Assembly: GCF_016907995.1 (NCBI RefSeq)
Contig: NZ_JAFBDA010000001.1
Location: 248,001 to 312,000 of the forward strand
Direction: 5' to 3'
DNA: 64,000 bases
DNA from: Clostridium sardiniense
GTDB lineage: Bacteria > Bacillota > Clostridia > Clostridiales > Clostridiaceae
In this document: positions 33,749 through 43,291 of the stretch, one piece after another
How positions within the stretch are numbered: position 1 is the first letter of the stretch
Layout: every line of letters begins with the position of its first letter
Position numbers and translations under genes: made by a program
Notes under the pieces: generated by a model
The model's input: only the letters and a program-made list of their open reading frames with translations
Told to the model about the DNA's origin: nothing
Database searches by the model: none

Positions 33749-34522
33749 ATGAAAGATCATATTATTCAAGTAGATAAAAATCTTTGTATTGGTTGTGGGC
33801 TTTGCAGTGGTGATTGTCCAGTAAATAATATTATCATTAAAGAAAAAAAAGCAGTAATTAAAAATCAGGATTGTATTAAGTGTGGACATTGCGAAGCTAT
33901 TTGTCCTAAAGCTGCTATTACTTTAACTGGATTTAGTGAAAAAACAATGGAAATTACAGAGGAATCTACACTAAATCCAAAGGATTTATTAATGGCACTT
34001 AAAACAAGAAGGACTATTCGTAAGTTTAAGGATAAAAAAGTTCCTTTGGAGATTATACAGCAAATTATTGAGGCAGGACGAATAACTCCAAGTGCTAAGA
34101 ATGCTCAAAATGTATCATATATTGTTTTAGGTGAAGATAAAGGAAAGTACGAGGAAGTTGCAGTAAAATTTTTCAGAAAAATTCAAGGCTTTGCAAAACT
34201 TTGGATGAAAGATGCAAGAGAAGTTACCATTGATGATAATTTCTTCTTTAAGAAAGCACCAGTTGCAATTATGGTGGTAACTAAGGATAAAGTGAGTGGT
34301 TCTCTTGCAGCAGGCAATATGGCTTTAATGGCAGAATCTTATGGTTTAGGGGTATTGTATAGTGGATTCTTTACAAGTGTAGCAAACTATTCAAGAAAAT
34401 TACGTAGAATTTTAAACTTAAAACATGGGGATAATGTAGTAACAACTTTGGTAATTGGATACCCAAATGTGAAATATAGAAGAACTACTAAAAAAGAGGA
34501 AGCTATGGTTAGATATTTATAA
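33749..34522 (+). CDS. Ferredoxin-nitroreductase fusion
   Basis: 257 residues. Two [4Fe-4S] ferredoxin motifs come first (CIGCGLCSGDCP at about residues 12-23 and CIKCGHCEAICP at about 42-53). A nitroreductase domain follows (about 75-257; LKTRRTIRKFKDKKVP, GRITPSAKNAQN, MALMAESYGLGVLYSGFF). It binds FMN and should reduce nitro or quinone compounds with electrons from the built-in clusters. GGAAGGTAGG precedes the ATG. Followed 17 bases later by an ArsR-type regulator. Confidence 0.92.
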   Translation: MKDHIIQVDKNLCIGCGLCSGDCPVNNIIIKEKKAVIKNQDCIKCGHCEAICPKAAITLTGFSEKTMEITEESTLNPKDLLMALKTRRTIRKFKDKKVPLEIIQQIIEAGRITPSAKNAQNVSYIVLGEDKGKYEEVAVKFFRKIQGFAKLWMKDAREVTIDDNFFFKKAPVAIMVVTKDKVSGSLAAGNMALMAESYGLGVLYSGFFTSVANYSRKLRRILNLKHGDNVVTTLVIGYPNVKYRRTTKKEEAMVRYL

Positions 34523-34539
34523 AGATTAGGAGAAAAAGT

Positions 34540-34905
34540 ATGGAAAATGAATGCAAAGAACGATTAGAAGAAATAGCATCAAAATTTAAAATCTGCGGAG
34601 AAGCTATTCATGCTATAGGAGATGAAACTAGACAATTAATTTTACTTACTCTTTTAGAAAGTGATTTTAATGGGATCAGAGTAGGAGAAATTTCAAAGAA
34701 AACTCATCTTTCTAGACCTGCTGTCTCTCATCATCTGCAAATATTAAAAAGAGCAGAAATTGTAAATGTCCGCAAAGAAGGAACAAAAAATTATTACTAT
34801 CTTGATTCAAATGAATCTCAATGGAAAACTATAAGAGATCTAATAAACCTTGTATTTGTAGGAATACAGCATATTAGTGAAGATGATAAAAGAAAAGAGG
34901 AATAA
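34540..34905 (+). CDS. ArsR/SmtB-type regulator
   Basis: 121 residues with the winged helix IHAIGDETRQLILLTLLESD, RVGEISKKTHLSRPAVSHHL and KRAEIVNVRKEGTKNYYYLD. The metal-binding ELCVCDL motif is absent, so it probably senses redox state or an organic compound. Likely controls the nitroreductase operon. Followed by a strong terminator. Confidence 0.88.
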   Translation: MENECKERLEEIASKFKICGEAIHAIGDETRQLILLTLLESDFNGIRVGEISKKTHLSRPAVSHHLQILKRAEIVNVRKEGTKNYYYLDSNESQWKTIRDLINLVFVGIQHISEDDKRKEE

Positions 34906-34918
34906 GCTGTGATTAGTA

Positions 34919-34947
34919 AGATAGGTGAAAGCCTATCTTCTTTTTTT
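34919..34947 (+). terminator. Terminator after the ArsR-type gene
   Basis: AAGATAGG and CCTATCTT pair, followed by CTTTTTTT. The spacer 34948-35213 shows no gene. Confidence 0.88.
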
Positions 34948-35213
34948 ATAGAAATATATAATCAAAACTTGAATTTGAAATAATCTTAATTATATTGTAT
35001 AAGAAAAAGTTTAAGCTTTTTTATGTAGGATACAGGGAAAAACTTATCATAAGTAAAAATATTAAGGAAATAAGAGTAGTTTTTTATTGATTTGGAGTTA
35101 ACTCTAAGTGATAGAATAAATTTATATATTGATTATAAAGGCAGAATAGAGTTATTAATAAAGTCTACTATATGGTATACACATAGCGATATTTGCTAAT
35201 TAAGGGGGATATA

Positions 35214-35540
35214 ATGAGTAGAGAGTTATTAGAGAAGATACAAACAAGAGAGTTTATTTCAAATGAGGATCCAATATTTACTGAAATTAATAAAATTCTT
35301 GAAAATATTTTAAAATTAACAAATGAATTAAATTCAGGGTATAAAACACCTGAAGAAATCAGAAATATATTATCAAAAATCACTGGTAGTAAAATTGATA
35401 GTTCTATACAAGTATTAACGCCATTTAACACAGATTTTGGAGCTAATATTAGATTAGGCAAAGGAGTATTTATTACAGGAAAAATAAGAGAAAGTTATCC
35501 TGTTCAAGTTGATGCAAAAACTATAATTTTAAATAAATAA
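35214..35540 (+). pseudogene. Truncated maltose/galactoside O-acetyltransferase
   Basis: 108 residues from the ATG after AAGGGGG. The N-terminal helices and the start of the left-handed beta helix (LTPFNTDFGANIRLGKGVFI) match MAT/LacA-type acetyltransferases, whose usual length is about 185. The hexapeptide repeats and catalytic His that should follow are missing; the frame diverges after GKGVFI. Probably inactive. Confidence 0.7.
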
Positions 35541-35664
35541 AATATTGCATATATTAAGTAATTTTAAAACATTTCAATTTTAGAGATATCTATTAAGGTA
35601 TCTCTTTATTTAATATAAATATATTGCCTAATTAATTATAAAACTTATAATAAGTAAAAAAATA

Positions 35665-35734
35665 TTTAGTTTGGTTATTGACAAACTAAATAAACAAGGT
35701 TACAATTTATTTCGTTAGTTAATATATAAACTAA
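35665..35734 (+). promoter_or_regulatory. Promoter with two operators for the MarR operon
   Basis: TTGACA (35678-35683), 17 bases, TACAAT (35701-35706). TTTAGTTTG and CAAACTAAA (35665-35690) form an inverted repeat across the -35; TTAGTT and AACTAA (35715-35734) form a second one after the -10. The shared half-site TTAGTT fits autorepression by the MarR protein. Confidence 0.75.
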
Positions 35735-35759
35735 ATAAATTATTGTGGAGGTTAATCAC

Positions 35760-36377
35760 ATGAATAAGAATAATATATTAAATAAATTAATGGAGATTAC
35801 ATATCAGCCGTTTCTGATTTTTGCAAATAAAGTAGAAGAAAAGTCTGACAATGCTTTTGAAACTCTAAGATTACTAGAAAAAGAGGAAAATGTTACTGCT
35901 GGCCGTATCGCTGAATACTTGGATATCAAACCTTCTAGTGTTACGCAAATAATTAAAAAATTAGAAGAAGCAGGAACTGCTAATCGTGTTAAATCAGAAA
36001 ATGATGCACGTGTTATTTTTGTAGAATTAACCGATAAAGGTAGAGAAAGCATAAGGGATAAAGGAAAAATTTCTTCAGGTTTGAAAGATGAAATGTTTAA
36101 AAACTTCACTGAAGAGGAGTTAGAAACACTTGATAGATACTTAAACCGTATTAATGAAAATATCTCAAGTGATGAATTTAATGAAAAGTTAAATGAGATT
36201 TTTGGTGATGACAAACGTTGGAAACATTTCAGTAAAATATCTGCTCATTTCGGTCGTGCTAGAGAGCAAATGTTAGAGCGTAGTGGCTTCGGAAATGATA
36301 TACATAGGGGCTTTGGCGGAGATTTTCATGGTATATTCGGTGGAGATGGTAAATTCTTTGGAAGGGAGCACAAATAA
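35760..36377 (+). CDS. MarR-family regulator with Gly/His/Phe-rich tail
   Basis: 205 residues from the ATG at 35760 after GTGGAGG. The MarR winged helix is VTAGRIAEYLDIKPSSVTQI and KLEEAGTANRVKSENDARV. After residue 150 an unusual tail follows, ending GGDFHGIFGGDGKFFGREHK, rich in Gly, His, Asp and Phe. The stop overlaps the start of the ABC exporter gene, so it regulates that gene and itself. The ligand is probably an exporter substrate. Confidence 0.88.
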   Translation: MNKNNILNKLMEITYQPFLIFANKVEEKSDNAFETLRLLEKEENVTAGRIAEYLDIKPSSVTQIIKKLEEAGTANRVKSENDARVIFVELTDKGRESIRDKGKISSGLKDEMFKNFTEEELETLDRYLNRINENISSDEFNEKLNEIFGDDKRWKHFSKISAHFGRAREQMLERSGFGNDIHRGFGGDFHGIFGGDGKFFGREHK

Positions 36378-38164
36378 TGAGTGGAGGAAGACCAGAAGGT
36401 GGCGGAGATATTCGTAAAGACGGAACAAAGTTCTCTTTAAAACAATTTGCCAAACTGATTAAAACAACAAGACCTAAATATTATCTATTAATTATTGGAA
36501 GTTTGTTATTACTTATTTCATCTAGTGTACAAATTTACGTACCCAAATTAGCATCATCGTTAGTTAACAACTTCTCGAAAGGCATAGATTATACTTTATT
36601 AGCAAAGGTTGTATTTCTTTTTGTAGCTGCAGCTATTATTTCAGCTATCGCTGGAACAATATTAGGGGTTTTTGGCGAAAATGTTATTCAAAACCTAAGA
36701 AAAAATCTCTGGTTTAAACTGGTAACACTTAAAGTAAAATACTTTGATACAGTAAAAGCAGGTGAAATTTCAAGTCGTCTAGTAAATGACACATCACAAG
36801 TGAAACAATTACTTGCTACTACATTCCCGCAAACTCTATCGAGTATTATCTTAATATTAGGCTCTGTATATATGATGATTCGTATGGATTGGCGTATGTG
36901 TGTGGCGATGCTCGTAGTCGTTCCTATCGTGGTAATTATTATGTTACCGATATTTAGTTTTGGAACGAAAGTTGGACATATGCGACAAGATGCACTAGCT
37001 GAATTTAATGGGGTTGCCAGTGAAACATTAAGTGAGATTCGCTTAGTGAAAACATCAAATGCTGAAAAACAGGTACAACTTCGTGCAAACAAGGAAGTAG
37101 ATAGACTTTTTAAAGTTGGTAAGAAAGAGGCAGTTTTTGATGCAACCATGCAGCCAATTATGATGATGGTTATGATGAGTATGATTTTTGGATTGCTTGC
37201 ATATGGTATGCATCGAATTGCCATAGGTGAGATGGAAATTGGGACATTGATGAGCTTTTTAATGTATCTATTTAACTTAATTGGTGCAATACCAAGCGTA
37301 GCTACGTTGTTTACAGAAATGGCAAAAGCTGCTGGTTCAACTAAGCGTGTTCAAGAATTACTTGATGAAGAACCTGAGGATTTACAAAGGGGAGAAATTA
37401 TTGATTTGACTGGTAAAAATTTAAAAGTTGAAAACGTAATTTTCTCTTATGAAAAAGATGAAATGATTTTGACAGATGTATCTTTTGAGGCAAAACCAAG
37501 TCAGATTATTGCTTTTGCAGGACCATCTGGTGGTGGTAAATCAACAATCTTTAGTTTGCTTGAAAGATTTTATGATCCAACTAGTGGAACTATTAAGTTT
37601 GGAGATATTGATATTAAAGATATTAATTTAACAAATTATCGTAGTCAAATAGGCTTCGTTTCTCAAGACAGTGCCATAATGGCAGGAACGATTCGTGAAA
37701 ATTTAACTTATGGATTAGATGGGAAATTTAGTGATGATGAATTATGGAAAGTATTAGAACTAGCGTATGCTCGTAAATTTGTAGAAGAAATGCCAGAGGG
37801 CTTATTAACAGAAGTAGGGGAAAGAGGTGTGAAAATTTCTGGTGGTCAACGTCAGAGAATTGCCATAGCTCGTGCGTTCTTACGTAATCCTAAAATTTTA
37901 ATGCTTGATGAAGCAACTGCAAGTCTTGATAGTGAATCAGAAATGATGGTGCAAAGTGCTCTTACGAATTTAATGAAGGGTAGAACAACACTTGTAATTG
38001 CACATAGACTTGCCACAATTGTTGACAGCGATAAAATATATTTCTTAGAAAAAGGAAAAATCACTGGTAGCGGAACGCATGATGAACTTGTAGAAAGCCA
38101 CGAAACTTATGCGAAGTATGTGAGTGAACAATTCAGAGTTGAAACTCCGCTTTTAACGAGGTAG
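36377..38164 (+). CDS. Multidrug ABC exporter (half transporter)
   Basis: 595 residues. A glycine-rich N-terminus (SGGRPEGGG) is followed by a six-helix ABC membrane domain (about 25-330) and an ATPase (about 345-590) with GPSGGGKST, ISGGQRQR, ILMLDEATASLD and the H-loop IAHRLAT. BmrA/LmrA type, so a homodimer is expected. Translationally coupled to the MarR regulator. Base composition looks slightly less AT-rich than its neighbours, which may reflect transfer. Confidence 0.93.
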   Translation: MSGGRPEGGGDIRKDGTKFSLKQFAKLIKTTRPKYYLLIIGSLLLLISSSVQIYVPKLASSLVNNFSKGIDYTLLAKVVFLFVAAAIISAIAGTILGVFGENVIQNLRKNLWFKLVTLKVKYFDTVKAGEISSRLVNDTSQVKQLLATTFPQTLSSIILILGSVYMMIRMDWRMCVAMLVVVPIVVIIMLPIFSFGTKVGHMRQDALAEFNGVASETLSEIRLVKTSNAEKQVQLRANKEVDRLFKVGKKEAVFDATMQPIMMMVMMSMIFGLLAYGMHRIAIGEMEIGTLMSFLMYLFNLIGAIPSVATLFTEMAKAAGSTKRVQELLDEEPEDLQRGEIIDLTGKNLKVENVIFSYEKDEMILTDVSFEAKPSQIIAFAGPSGGGKSTIFSLLERFYDPTSGTIKFGDIDIKDINLTNYRSQIGFVSQDSAIMAGTIRENLTYGLDGKFSDDELWKVLELAYARKFVEEMPEGLLTEVGERGVKISGGQRQRIAIARAFLRNPKILMLDEATASLDSESEMMVQSALTNLMKGRTTLVIAHRLATIVDSDKIYFLEKGKITGSGTHDELVESHETYAKYVSEQFRVETPLLTR

Positions 38165-38222
38165 GAGAATAATCTATGAGTGGTCCTATGTCAATATCTT
38201 AGACACAAAAAATCAAACTTTT

Positions 38223-38351
38223 TTATGCTACACTTATAGCTAATAATTCATATTGATGTGGAGTCATATAATTAATAGAAGAGTGTAGCTTTTTTTATTA
38301 TAGCAGTCTTTAATGTATTTAAATATTGCTATATTAGCTTCTTCGAAGGTA
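38223..38351 (-). mobile_element. IS3-family transposase C-terminal remnant
   Basis: Read leftward, two adjacent frames give TFEEANIAIFKYIKDCYNKK then HSSINYMTPHQYELLAISVA and a stop. This is the end of an IS3-family integrase (YN(R/K)KR-HSxxNYxTP), split by a frameshift. The segment GTGTCTAAGATATTGAC next to it (about 38188-38205) may be a terminal inverted repeat. A hairpin (AAAGAGA...TCTCTTT) follows at 38376-38416. Confidence 0.7.
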
Positions 38352-38518
38352 AGGTAGCCAGTAAATATAAGTACAAAAAAAGAGAAGTCACTCTTATTTA
38401 GTAAACATCTCTTTTCAACTTAATTATAGCATATATAAAATGGAGATATAAGTCTATATTTTTCACTTTATATATATTAAGATAATGTAACTATAATAAA
38501 AAGACGAGGAGACTTTAT

Positions 38519-38965
38519 ATGAGTATTGAAGACAAGGCACCTATAAAAACCAACCTAGATGTAACTTTAGAAAAAGGACCTTTTTATCATGGAACTAAGG
38601 CTAACCTTGAAATAGGAGATTTAATTGAAATAGGATTTTCATCTAATTATGGTAAAGGTAACAAAGCTAATTTTGTTTATATGACAGCAACTTTAGATGC
38701 AGCGATTTGGGGAGCAGAGCTAGCACTTGGTGATAGCGATGAAAGAATATATATAGTTGAACCTACTGGTGAATTTGAAGATGACCCTAATTTGACTGAT
38801 AAAAAGTTCCCAGGGAATCCTACACGTTCTTATCGTACACGCTTTCCATTGAAAGTAATTGGTGAAATAAGTGAATGGAAAGGACATTCGCCAGAAGTAC
38901 TTAAAAATATGAAAGATAATTTAATTAAGCTTAAGGAACAGGGAATTGAAGCCATTAATGAGTAA
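38519..38965 (+). CDS. arr: Rifampin ADP-ribosyltransferase
   Basis: 148 residues; inactivates rifamycins by ADP-ribosylation using NAD. Family features: GPFYHGTKANLEIGDLI with the NAD-binding His, NFVYMTATLDAAIWGAELA, IYIVEPTGEFEDDPNLTDKK, FPGNPTRSYRT and PLKVIGE near the end. The length fits Arr proteins (about 140-150). An IS3 remnant 170 bases upstream suggests it arrived by transfer. Ribosome site GAGGAG. Confidence 0.92.
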   Translation: MSIEDKAPIKTNLDVTLEKGPFYHGTKANLEIGDLIEIGFSSNYGKGNKANFVYMTATLDAAIWGAELALGDSDERIYIVEPTGEFEDDPNLTDKKFPGNPTRSYRTRFPLKVIGEISEWKGHSPEVLKNMKDNLIKLKEQGIEAINE

Positions 38966-39052
38966 AAACTAGATTAAGTACTACTAAAAATGAGTATATA
39001 ACAATGAGATAAATAAAAATTTAAAAAATATATTTAAGGAAAAGGGGTTATT

Positions 39053-39580
39053 ATGGCTAAAGTACGAAAAATGCTTGGAAAGGCAGATTCACCATATATT
39101 GTTTCTCTTATGAGATTAATAGAAACACAAAGCAAAAATACAATTGTAAAATGGTGTAATGAATATGCAAGGGAGCATATTCTACCTATTTATGAAAAAG
39201 ACTATCCTAATGATTCTCGTTTAAAAAATGCATTGAATGCATCTAATGAATGGCTAGAAGGAAATATGAAATTAATAGATGCAAAGAAAATTATTAAGGA
39301 AGCTCAAATAGCTGCAAGAGAAGCAGAAGGAAATCCAGCTGCACAAGCCGCGGCTAGGGCAATTGGAGCAACAACGGCAACAATTAATACTGTAACGAGT
39401 TCTTTAGGACTTGCATTTTACGGTGCTGCAGCCATAGCATATTCATCTATTGGTGTTAATGAGAAGGCTCAGGTTTATGATGAAATTGCAGCAAGAGAGT
39501 GCAAGAACATGGAGGAGGCTTTACGCAAAGCATCTGTAATAGATGAGCCTAATCCAGCAGAAATAAATTGGAATTGCTAA
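39053..39580 (+). CDS. Imm-5-like putative immunity protein
   Basis: 175 residues, mostly helical, with an Ala-rich middle (AAREAEGNPAAQAAARAIG). The features YAREHILPIYEKDYPNDSRL, W-LEGN and AAREC-NMEEALR recall the Imm-5-like family of putative immunity proteins. AAAAGGGG precedes the ATG. No toxin gene lies nearby, so an orphan immunity or resistance protein is the best guess. Confidence 0.65.
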   Translation: MAKVRKMLGKADSPYIVSLMRLIETQSKNTIVKWCNEYAREHILPIYEKDYPNDSRLKNALNASNEWLEGNMKLIDAKKIIKEAQIAAREAEGNPAAQAAARAIGATTATINTVTSSLGLAFYGAAAIAYSSIGVNEKAQVYDEIAARECKNMEEALRKASVIDEPNPAEINWNC

Positions 39581-39604
39581 ATATAAAAATTTATTTAAGA
39601 GATT

Positions 39605-39652
39605 AAAAATAGGCTAACGATATTTAAAAATATTTTTAGCCTATTTATTTTT
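39605..39652. terminator. Bidirectional terminator
   Basis: AATAGGCTAA pairs with TTAGCCTATT between the converging Imm-5-like and sensor-kinase genes. Confidence 0.8.
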
Positions 39653-41060
39653 ATAACGGAAGCTTTATAGTGAATTGAGCACCAATATCAGTATTATTAG
39701 CACTAATATCTCCATTAAGATAAGTAATTGCAGATTTAGCTATAGGTAATCCTAAGCCGAATTTTCCACCCTTACCTTTATAGAATCTAGAAAACATATT
39801 TTTCAAATCGTCTTCATCAAAACCTTTCCCATCATCACTTATTTTTATATTTATATAAGAATCATCTAATTCAACAGATATGATAACAACCTTATTTGCA
39901 TATCTTAAACAGTTAGATAGCAGATTTAGAACAACTTTAGATAATAAATACTCATCAGTATGGATTAGAATGTTTTTAGAGCAATCAATTAAAATTTCTA
40001 AATCATCTTTATATGTTATGCCTACTAATCTATTTGAATAATCTTTAAGTACATCATATAAATTTAAGTATTCTAAATTCAATTCAAAATCATAAGTATC
40101 TAATTTTGAAAGTTCTAAAAGACGTTCTACTATTGCATTAAGTCTCTTGCTTTCAGCTATAATAATATCAGTTGGAGCATCTAAATCATCAAACACACCA
40201 TATTTAATTCCTTCAGCATATCCTTGAATAGACATTAAAGGAGTCCTTAATTCATGTGAAGCATTTTGAAAAGCCATCTTTTGAGATGAATAATATTTTT
40301 CAAGTCTATAAACCAGATGGTTTATATTTTCATTAAGTTCAATGATTTCTTGTATATTATTATCATTTTTTAATGGTTTATAATGTCCGTTTGCAATATC
40401 TTTAGTAATATTAGAAAGATCCCTAATGGGTTTTGATAAAGATATAGCCATAAAATGAGAGAGAACTATAGATATTATGGTCGTTAAAACTAAAATTATT
40501 ATCATGGTATAATCAAGTGGCTTAAGAAAAGAATCAATTATATCTTTAGATAGATATATCAATAGATAGTCCTCTTTATAAATATCAGTTTTAATTATTG
40601 AAGCATAATAACTATTATTATTTGAGTAAAGTTTTAAAATCTTATTTTTATTACTTTGATTTTTAAAGTCTATTGAAGTAAAAGCTTGATTTAATAAATC
40701 ATTAGTTAGATCAGATGTAATATTATCATGTGGGTATAAAACTTTAGCGGAACTATTAAATAATGCTATATGAATACCAGACATTAATTTAGAATCATTA
40801 ATTTCATTACTCAATATATCAATTAAATCCTTAAATTTTTCTTCAGGAGCCATGTCTTTATCAATAGTATCTTGATTGTATTTACTTTCAATTGTATTTG
40901 TTAAATCTAGTAGGTTAGTACTAATATACATTTCAATATCAGGAGATACTACTAATTTAAAAAGGATGTAAATTATAAGTGAGGATAATATTGATACTAT
41001 TAATAAGAAACTAAGAATCTTGTATCTTATACTTACGGGCTTATTTTTCATAGCTATCAT
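39651..41060 (-). CDS. Sensor histidine kinase
   Basis: About 469 residues: a membrane segment near the start, an outside sensor region (about 45-175), a second membrane segment (IIILVLTTIISIVLSHF), HAMP, the H-box ASHELRTPLMSIQGY, NLLSNCLRYA and the ATP lid DDGKGFDEDDL and GLGLPIA. It overlaps the response regulator gene; the exact start (41060 or 41051) is unsure because no clear ribosome site is visible. Divergent from the bile-acid operon, so it may sense bile acids or membrane damage. Confidence 0.9.
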   Translation of the reverse strand: MIAMKNKPVSIRYKILSFLLIVSILSSLIIYILFKLVVSPDIEMYISTNLLDLTNTIESKYNQDTIDKDMAPEEKFKDLIDILSNEINDSKLMSGIHIALFNSSAKVLYPHDNITSDLTNDLLNQAFTSIDFKNQSNKNKILKLYSNNNSYYASIIKTDIYKEDYLLIYLSKDIIDSFLKPLDYTMIIILVLTTIISIVLSHFMAISLSKPIRDLSNITKDIANGHYKPLKNDNNIQEIIELNENINHLVYRLEKYYSSQKMAFQNASHELRTPLMSIQGYAEGIKYGVFDDLDAPTDIIIAESKRLNAIVERLLELSKLDTYDFELNLEYLNLYDVLKDYSNRLVGITYKDDLEILIDCSKNILIHTDEYLLSKVVLNLLSNCLRYANKVVIISVELDDSYINIKISDDGKGFDEDDLKNMFSRFYKGKGGKFGLGLPIAKSAITYLNGDISANNTDIGAQFTIKLPL

Positions 41061-41748
41061 TTTGTATAATTCTAAAACCATATCCTCTCAAAGTTTGAAT
41101 AGTTATATTAGCATTAAATAATAATAATTTTTTTCTTAGTCTTTTTACAGTATCATCTGTTGCTCTAGTATCTATAGTATCTGAATTAAAGTTCCATATT
41201 TTTCTTAAAAGTTCATGTCTACTTATAGCACGATTAGAGTTTTTAATAAGGTAAATTATAAGTGATAGTTCTGTAGGTGTAAAATTGATTTCTTCACCAT
41301 CGATAGTAGCTATACGTTTCCTTTCATCAATTATTAGATTACCAAAAGTTAAATTAGCAGGGCTTGTTTTATCTACTTGATCAAGATCAATTCTTCTAAA
41401 AATAGCTTTAATTCTTGCTAATAGCTCTAGTGGTGAGAATGGTTTAGTTATATAGTCATCACAGCCAATATTAATGGCTGTTACTTTATCAATTTCACTA
41501 CCAAGTGCAGAAACAATAATTATTGGTACAGAACTTAATTTACGAAGTAAAGAACAAATTGTTATTCCATCAATATCCTGTAACATTACATCCAAAATAA
41601 CTAAATCAGCAGGAGTCTTATAAAACTCCTGAAGTAAATCTGAACCTATATTAAATGATTTTACTATAAAGCCATCCTTTTCAAGAAATGATTTTATAAG
41701 TGCACATATATTTTCTTCATCATCGACTAAATATATCATCTTTTTCAA
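41041..41748 (-). CDS. OmpR-family response regulator
   Basis: About 235 residues. The receiver domain has DDEEN, phospho-acceptor LVILDVML and the Lys of YITKPFSPLE. The winged helix at the end has INFTPTELSLIIYLIKNSNR, LRKIW and TLRGYGFRI. A TTG at 41748 sits after AGAGGTGAT; the ATG at 41739 is the alternative. Partner of the overlapping kinase. Direct repeats in the divergent promoter region are a possible target. Confidence 0.92.
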   Translation of the reverse strand: MKKMIYLVDDEENICALIKSFLEKDGFIVKSFNIGSDLLQEFYKTPADLVILDVMLQDIDGITICSLLRKLSSVPIIIVSALGSEIDKVTAINIGCDDYITKPFSPLELLARIKAIFRRIDLDQVDKTSPANLTFGNLIIDERKRIATIDGEEINFTPTELSLIIYLIKNSNRAISRHELLRKIWNFNSDTIDTRATDDTVKRLRKKLLLFNANITIQTLRGYGFRIIQNDSYEK

Positions 41749-41858
41749 TATATCACCTCTAAATTGCATAAATTTGTTAAACATAATTATAGCATATTAT
41801 AAAGAGTAAAATCATGAATTAGTCACGTACTTTATTGATTATTAGAAAGATATGTAAA

Positions 41859-41876
41859 TGCCACAAAGTTGCCACA
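41859..41876 (+). promoter_or_regulatory. Direct repeats TGCCACA, possible regulator site
   Basis: TGCCACA at 41859-41865 and 41870-41876, spaced 11 bases start to start: one helical turn, as usual for OmpR-type regulators. They lie between the two-component genes and the carrier/HSDH operon, about 105 bases before the carrier start. Function inferred. Confidence 0.5.
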
Positions 41877-41979
41877 GTTATTCGTTTGTTTTGCCGTAGC
41901 TAGTTAGATAGAATAAAAACAATCTAACAAGAACTTTTAAATATTTAATAAAAGAAATCACAAAGTGGGGGAAGTAACT

Positions 41980-43236
41980 ATGGAAAATAAAAAAGGGTTT
42001 TATGGATGGAAAGTTGCCACGGGATCATTCTTTATAATGGCAATGCCTTTTGCAGTAATATTTTTAGCACATTCAATATTTCTTAAGCCAGTTACAGAGG
42101 CATTAGGATTCTCAGCAACTCAATTCTCATTAGTGTTTACAATTGTGGCAATAGCAACAGCGTTAACATCACCAGTAATGGGTAAATTATTGAAAAAGTA
42201 TGATATTAGATATGTTATGGCTATAAGTGGTGGGATAGTATCAATAGCATTTGGTGCATTTGGACTAGCAACTGAATTATGGCAATTTTACATATTGGCT
42301 GCAATAGTTGGGGTGTCAGCTACAGGAATTACTCAAATTCCAATTTCGAATGTAATTACTAACTGGTTCCCGTCAAAGAAGAAAGGTGTAGCTACAGGGA
42401 TAGCTTTTGCAGGAGGGAATGTAGGATCATTTTTAACTATATTAATAATTTCTAATTTAATACCAACTATAGGATATGAAAAGTGTTACTTTATCCTAGG
42501 TGGAATTATGTTAGTAATAACAGTATTAGTTTCATTATTTGTAATTAAAGGAAAACCAGCAGATAAGGGGCAGCTTCCATATGGATATGAGGAAAAATTA
42601 GCAAAATCAAACTCTAAAAGAGCACCTAAAAAGGAAGCACAAGGATATACATTAAAAGAAGCTATGGGTACAAATATATTTTGGATTTTTATAGCAGCAA
42701 TAATTTTGCTAGGGGTAGTATTTGCAGGAGTACAAATGCATATTCCAAGTTATATGCAAAGTATAGGTCATAGTGCTAGTTTTGCATCTACAGTAACTTC
42801 AATTGTTGCAATAGTAGGTATAGTTTCTAACGTATTAATAGGCGCATTACTAGAGAAAGCTGGATTAAAAAAAGGAATGGCTACTGTTGGAATATTCATG
42901 GTATTGGCAATAATATGTTTGCTATTAGGTAAAGTTTCAACTCTTGCAGTAGTATTTGCAGTATTGTTTGGTATGTTTGCAGCTATAGCAGCAATGGGAC
43001 CATCATATTTAACAAGTGAAATGTTTGGTAAAAAGGACTATGGAACAGTATTAGGTGTAGTTATGATGTTCTTCCAGCTTGGAGGTGCTATAGGACCTAC
43101 ATTATCAGGATTTATCTTTGATGTTACTGGAGAATACAAAATAACTTGGATGATATTTATCGTATTATTAGTTATAACTTTTGGTACATTCTTAGTAGCA
43201 ATTAATATTGCAAATAAAAAGAAAGCAGCAAGATAA
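41980..43236 (+). CDS. MFS carrier of the bile-acid operon
   Basis: 418 residues from the ATG at 41980 after GTGGGGGAAG. Twelve membrane segments; a large central loop after segment six (KGKPADKGQLPYGYEEKLAK); the MFS motif GKLLKKYDIRYVM after segment two. It resembles oxalate/formate-type (OFA) carriers. First gene before two bile-acid dehydrogenases, so uptake or efflux of (keto-)bile acids is the likely role; this is inference from the operon. Confidence 0.85.
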   Translation: MENKKGFYGWKVATGSFFIMAMPFAVIFLAHSIFLKPVTEALGFSATQFSLVFTIVAIATALTSPVMGKLLKKYDIRYVMAISGGIVSIAFGAFGLATELWQFYILAAIVGVSATGITQIPISNVITNWFPSKKKGVATGIAFAGGNVGSFLTILIISNLIPTIGYEKCYFILGGIMLVITVLVSLFVIKGKPADKGQLPYGYEEKLAKSNSKRAPKKEAQGYTLKEAMGTNIFWIFIAAIILLGVVFAGVQMHIPSYMQSIGHSASFASTVTSIVAIVGIVSNVLIGALLEKAGLKKGMATVGIFMVLAIICLLLGKVSTLAVVFAVLFGMFAAIAAMGPSYLTSEMFGKKDYGTVLGVVMMFFQLGGAIGPTLSGFIFDVTGEYKITWMIFIVLLVITFGTFLVAINIANKKKAAR

Positions 43237-43291
43237 GAAATACTTATCTTGATTACTTAATAAATTATTATGAATTTAGGAGGATTTAGAT

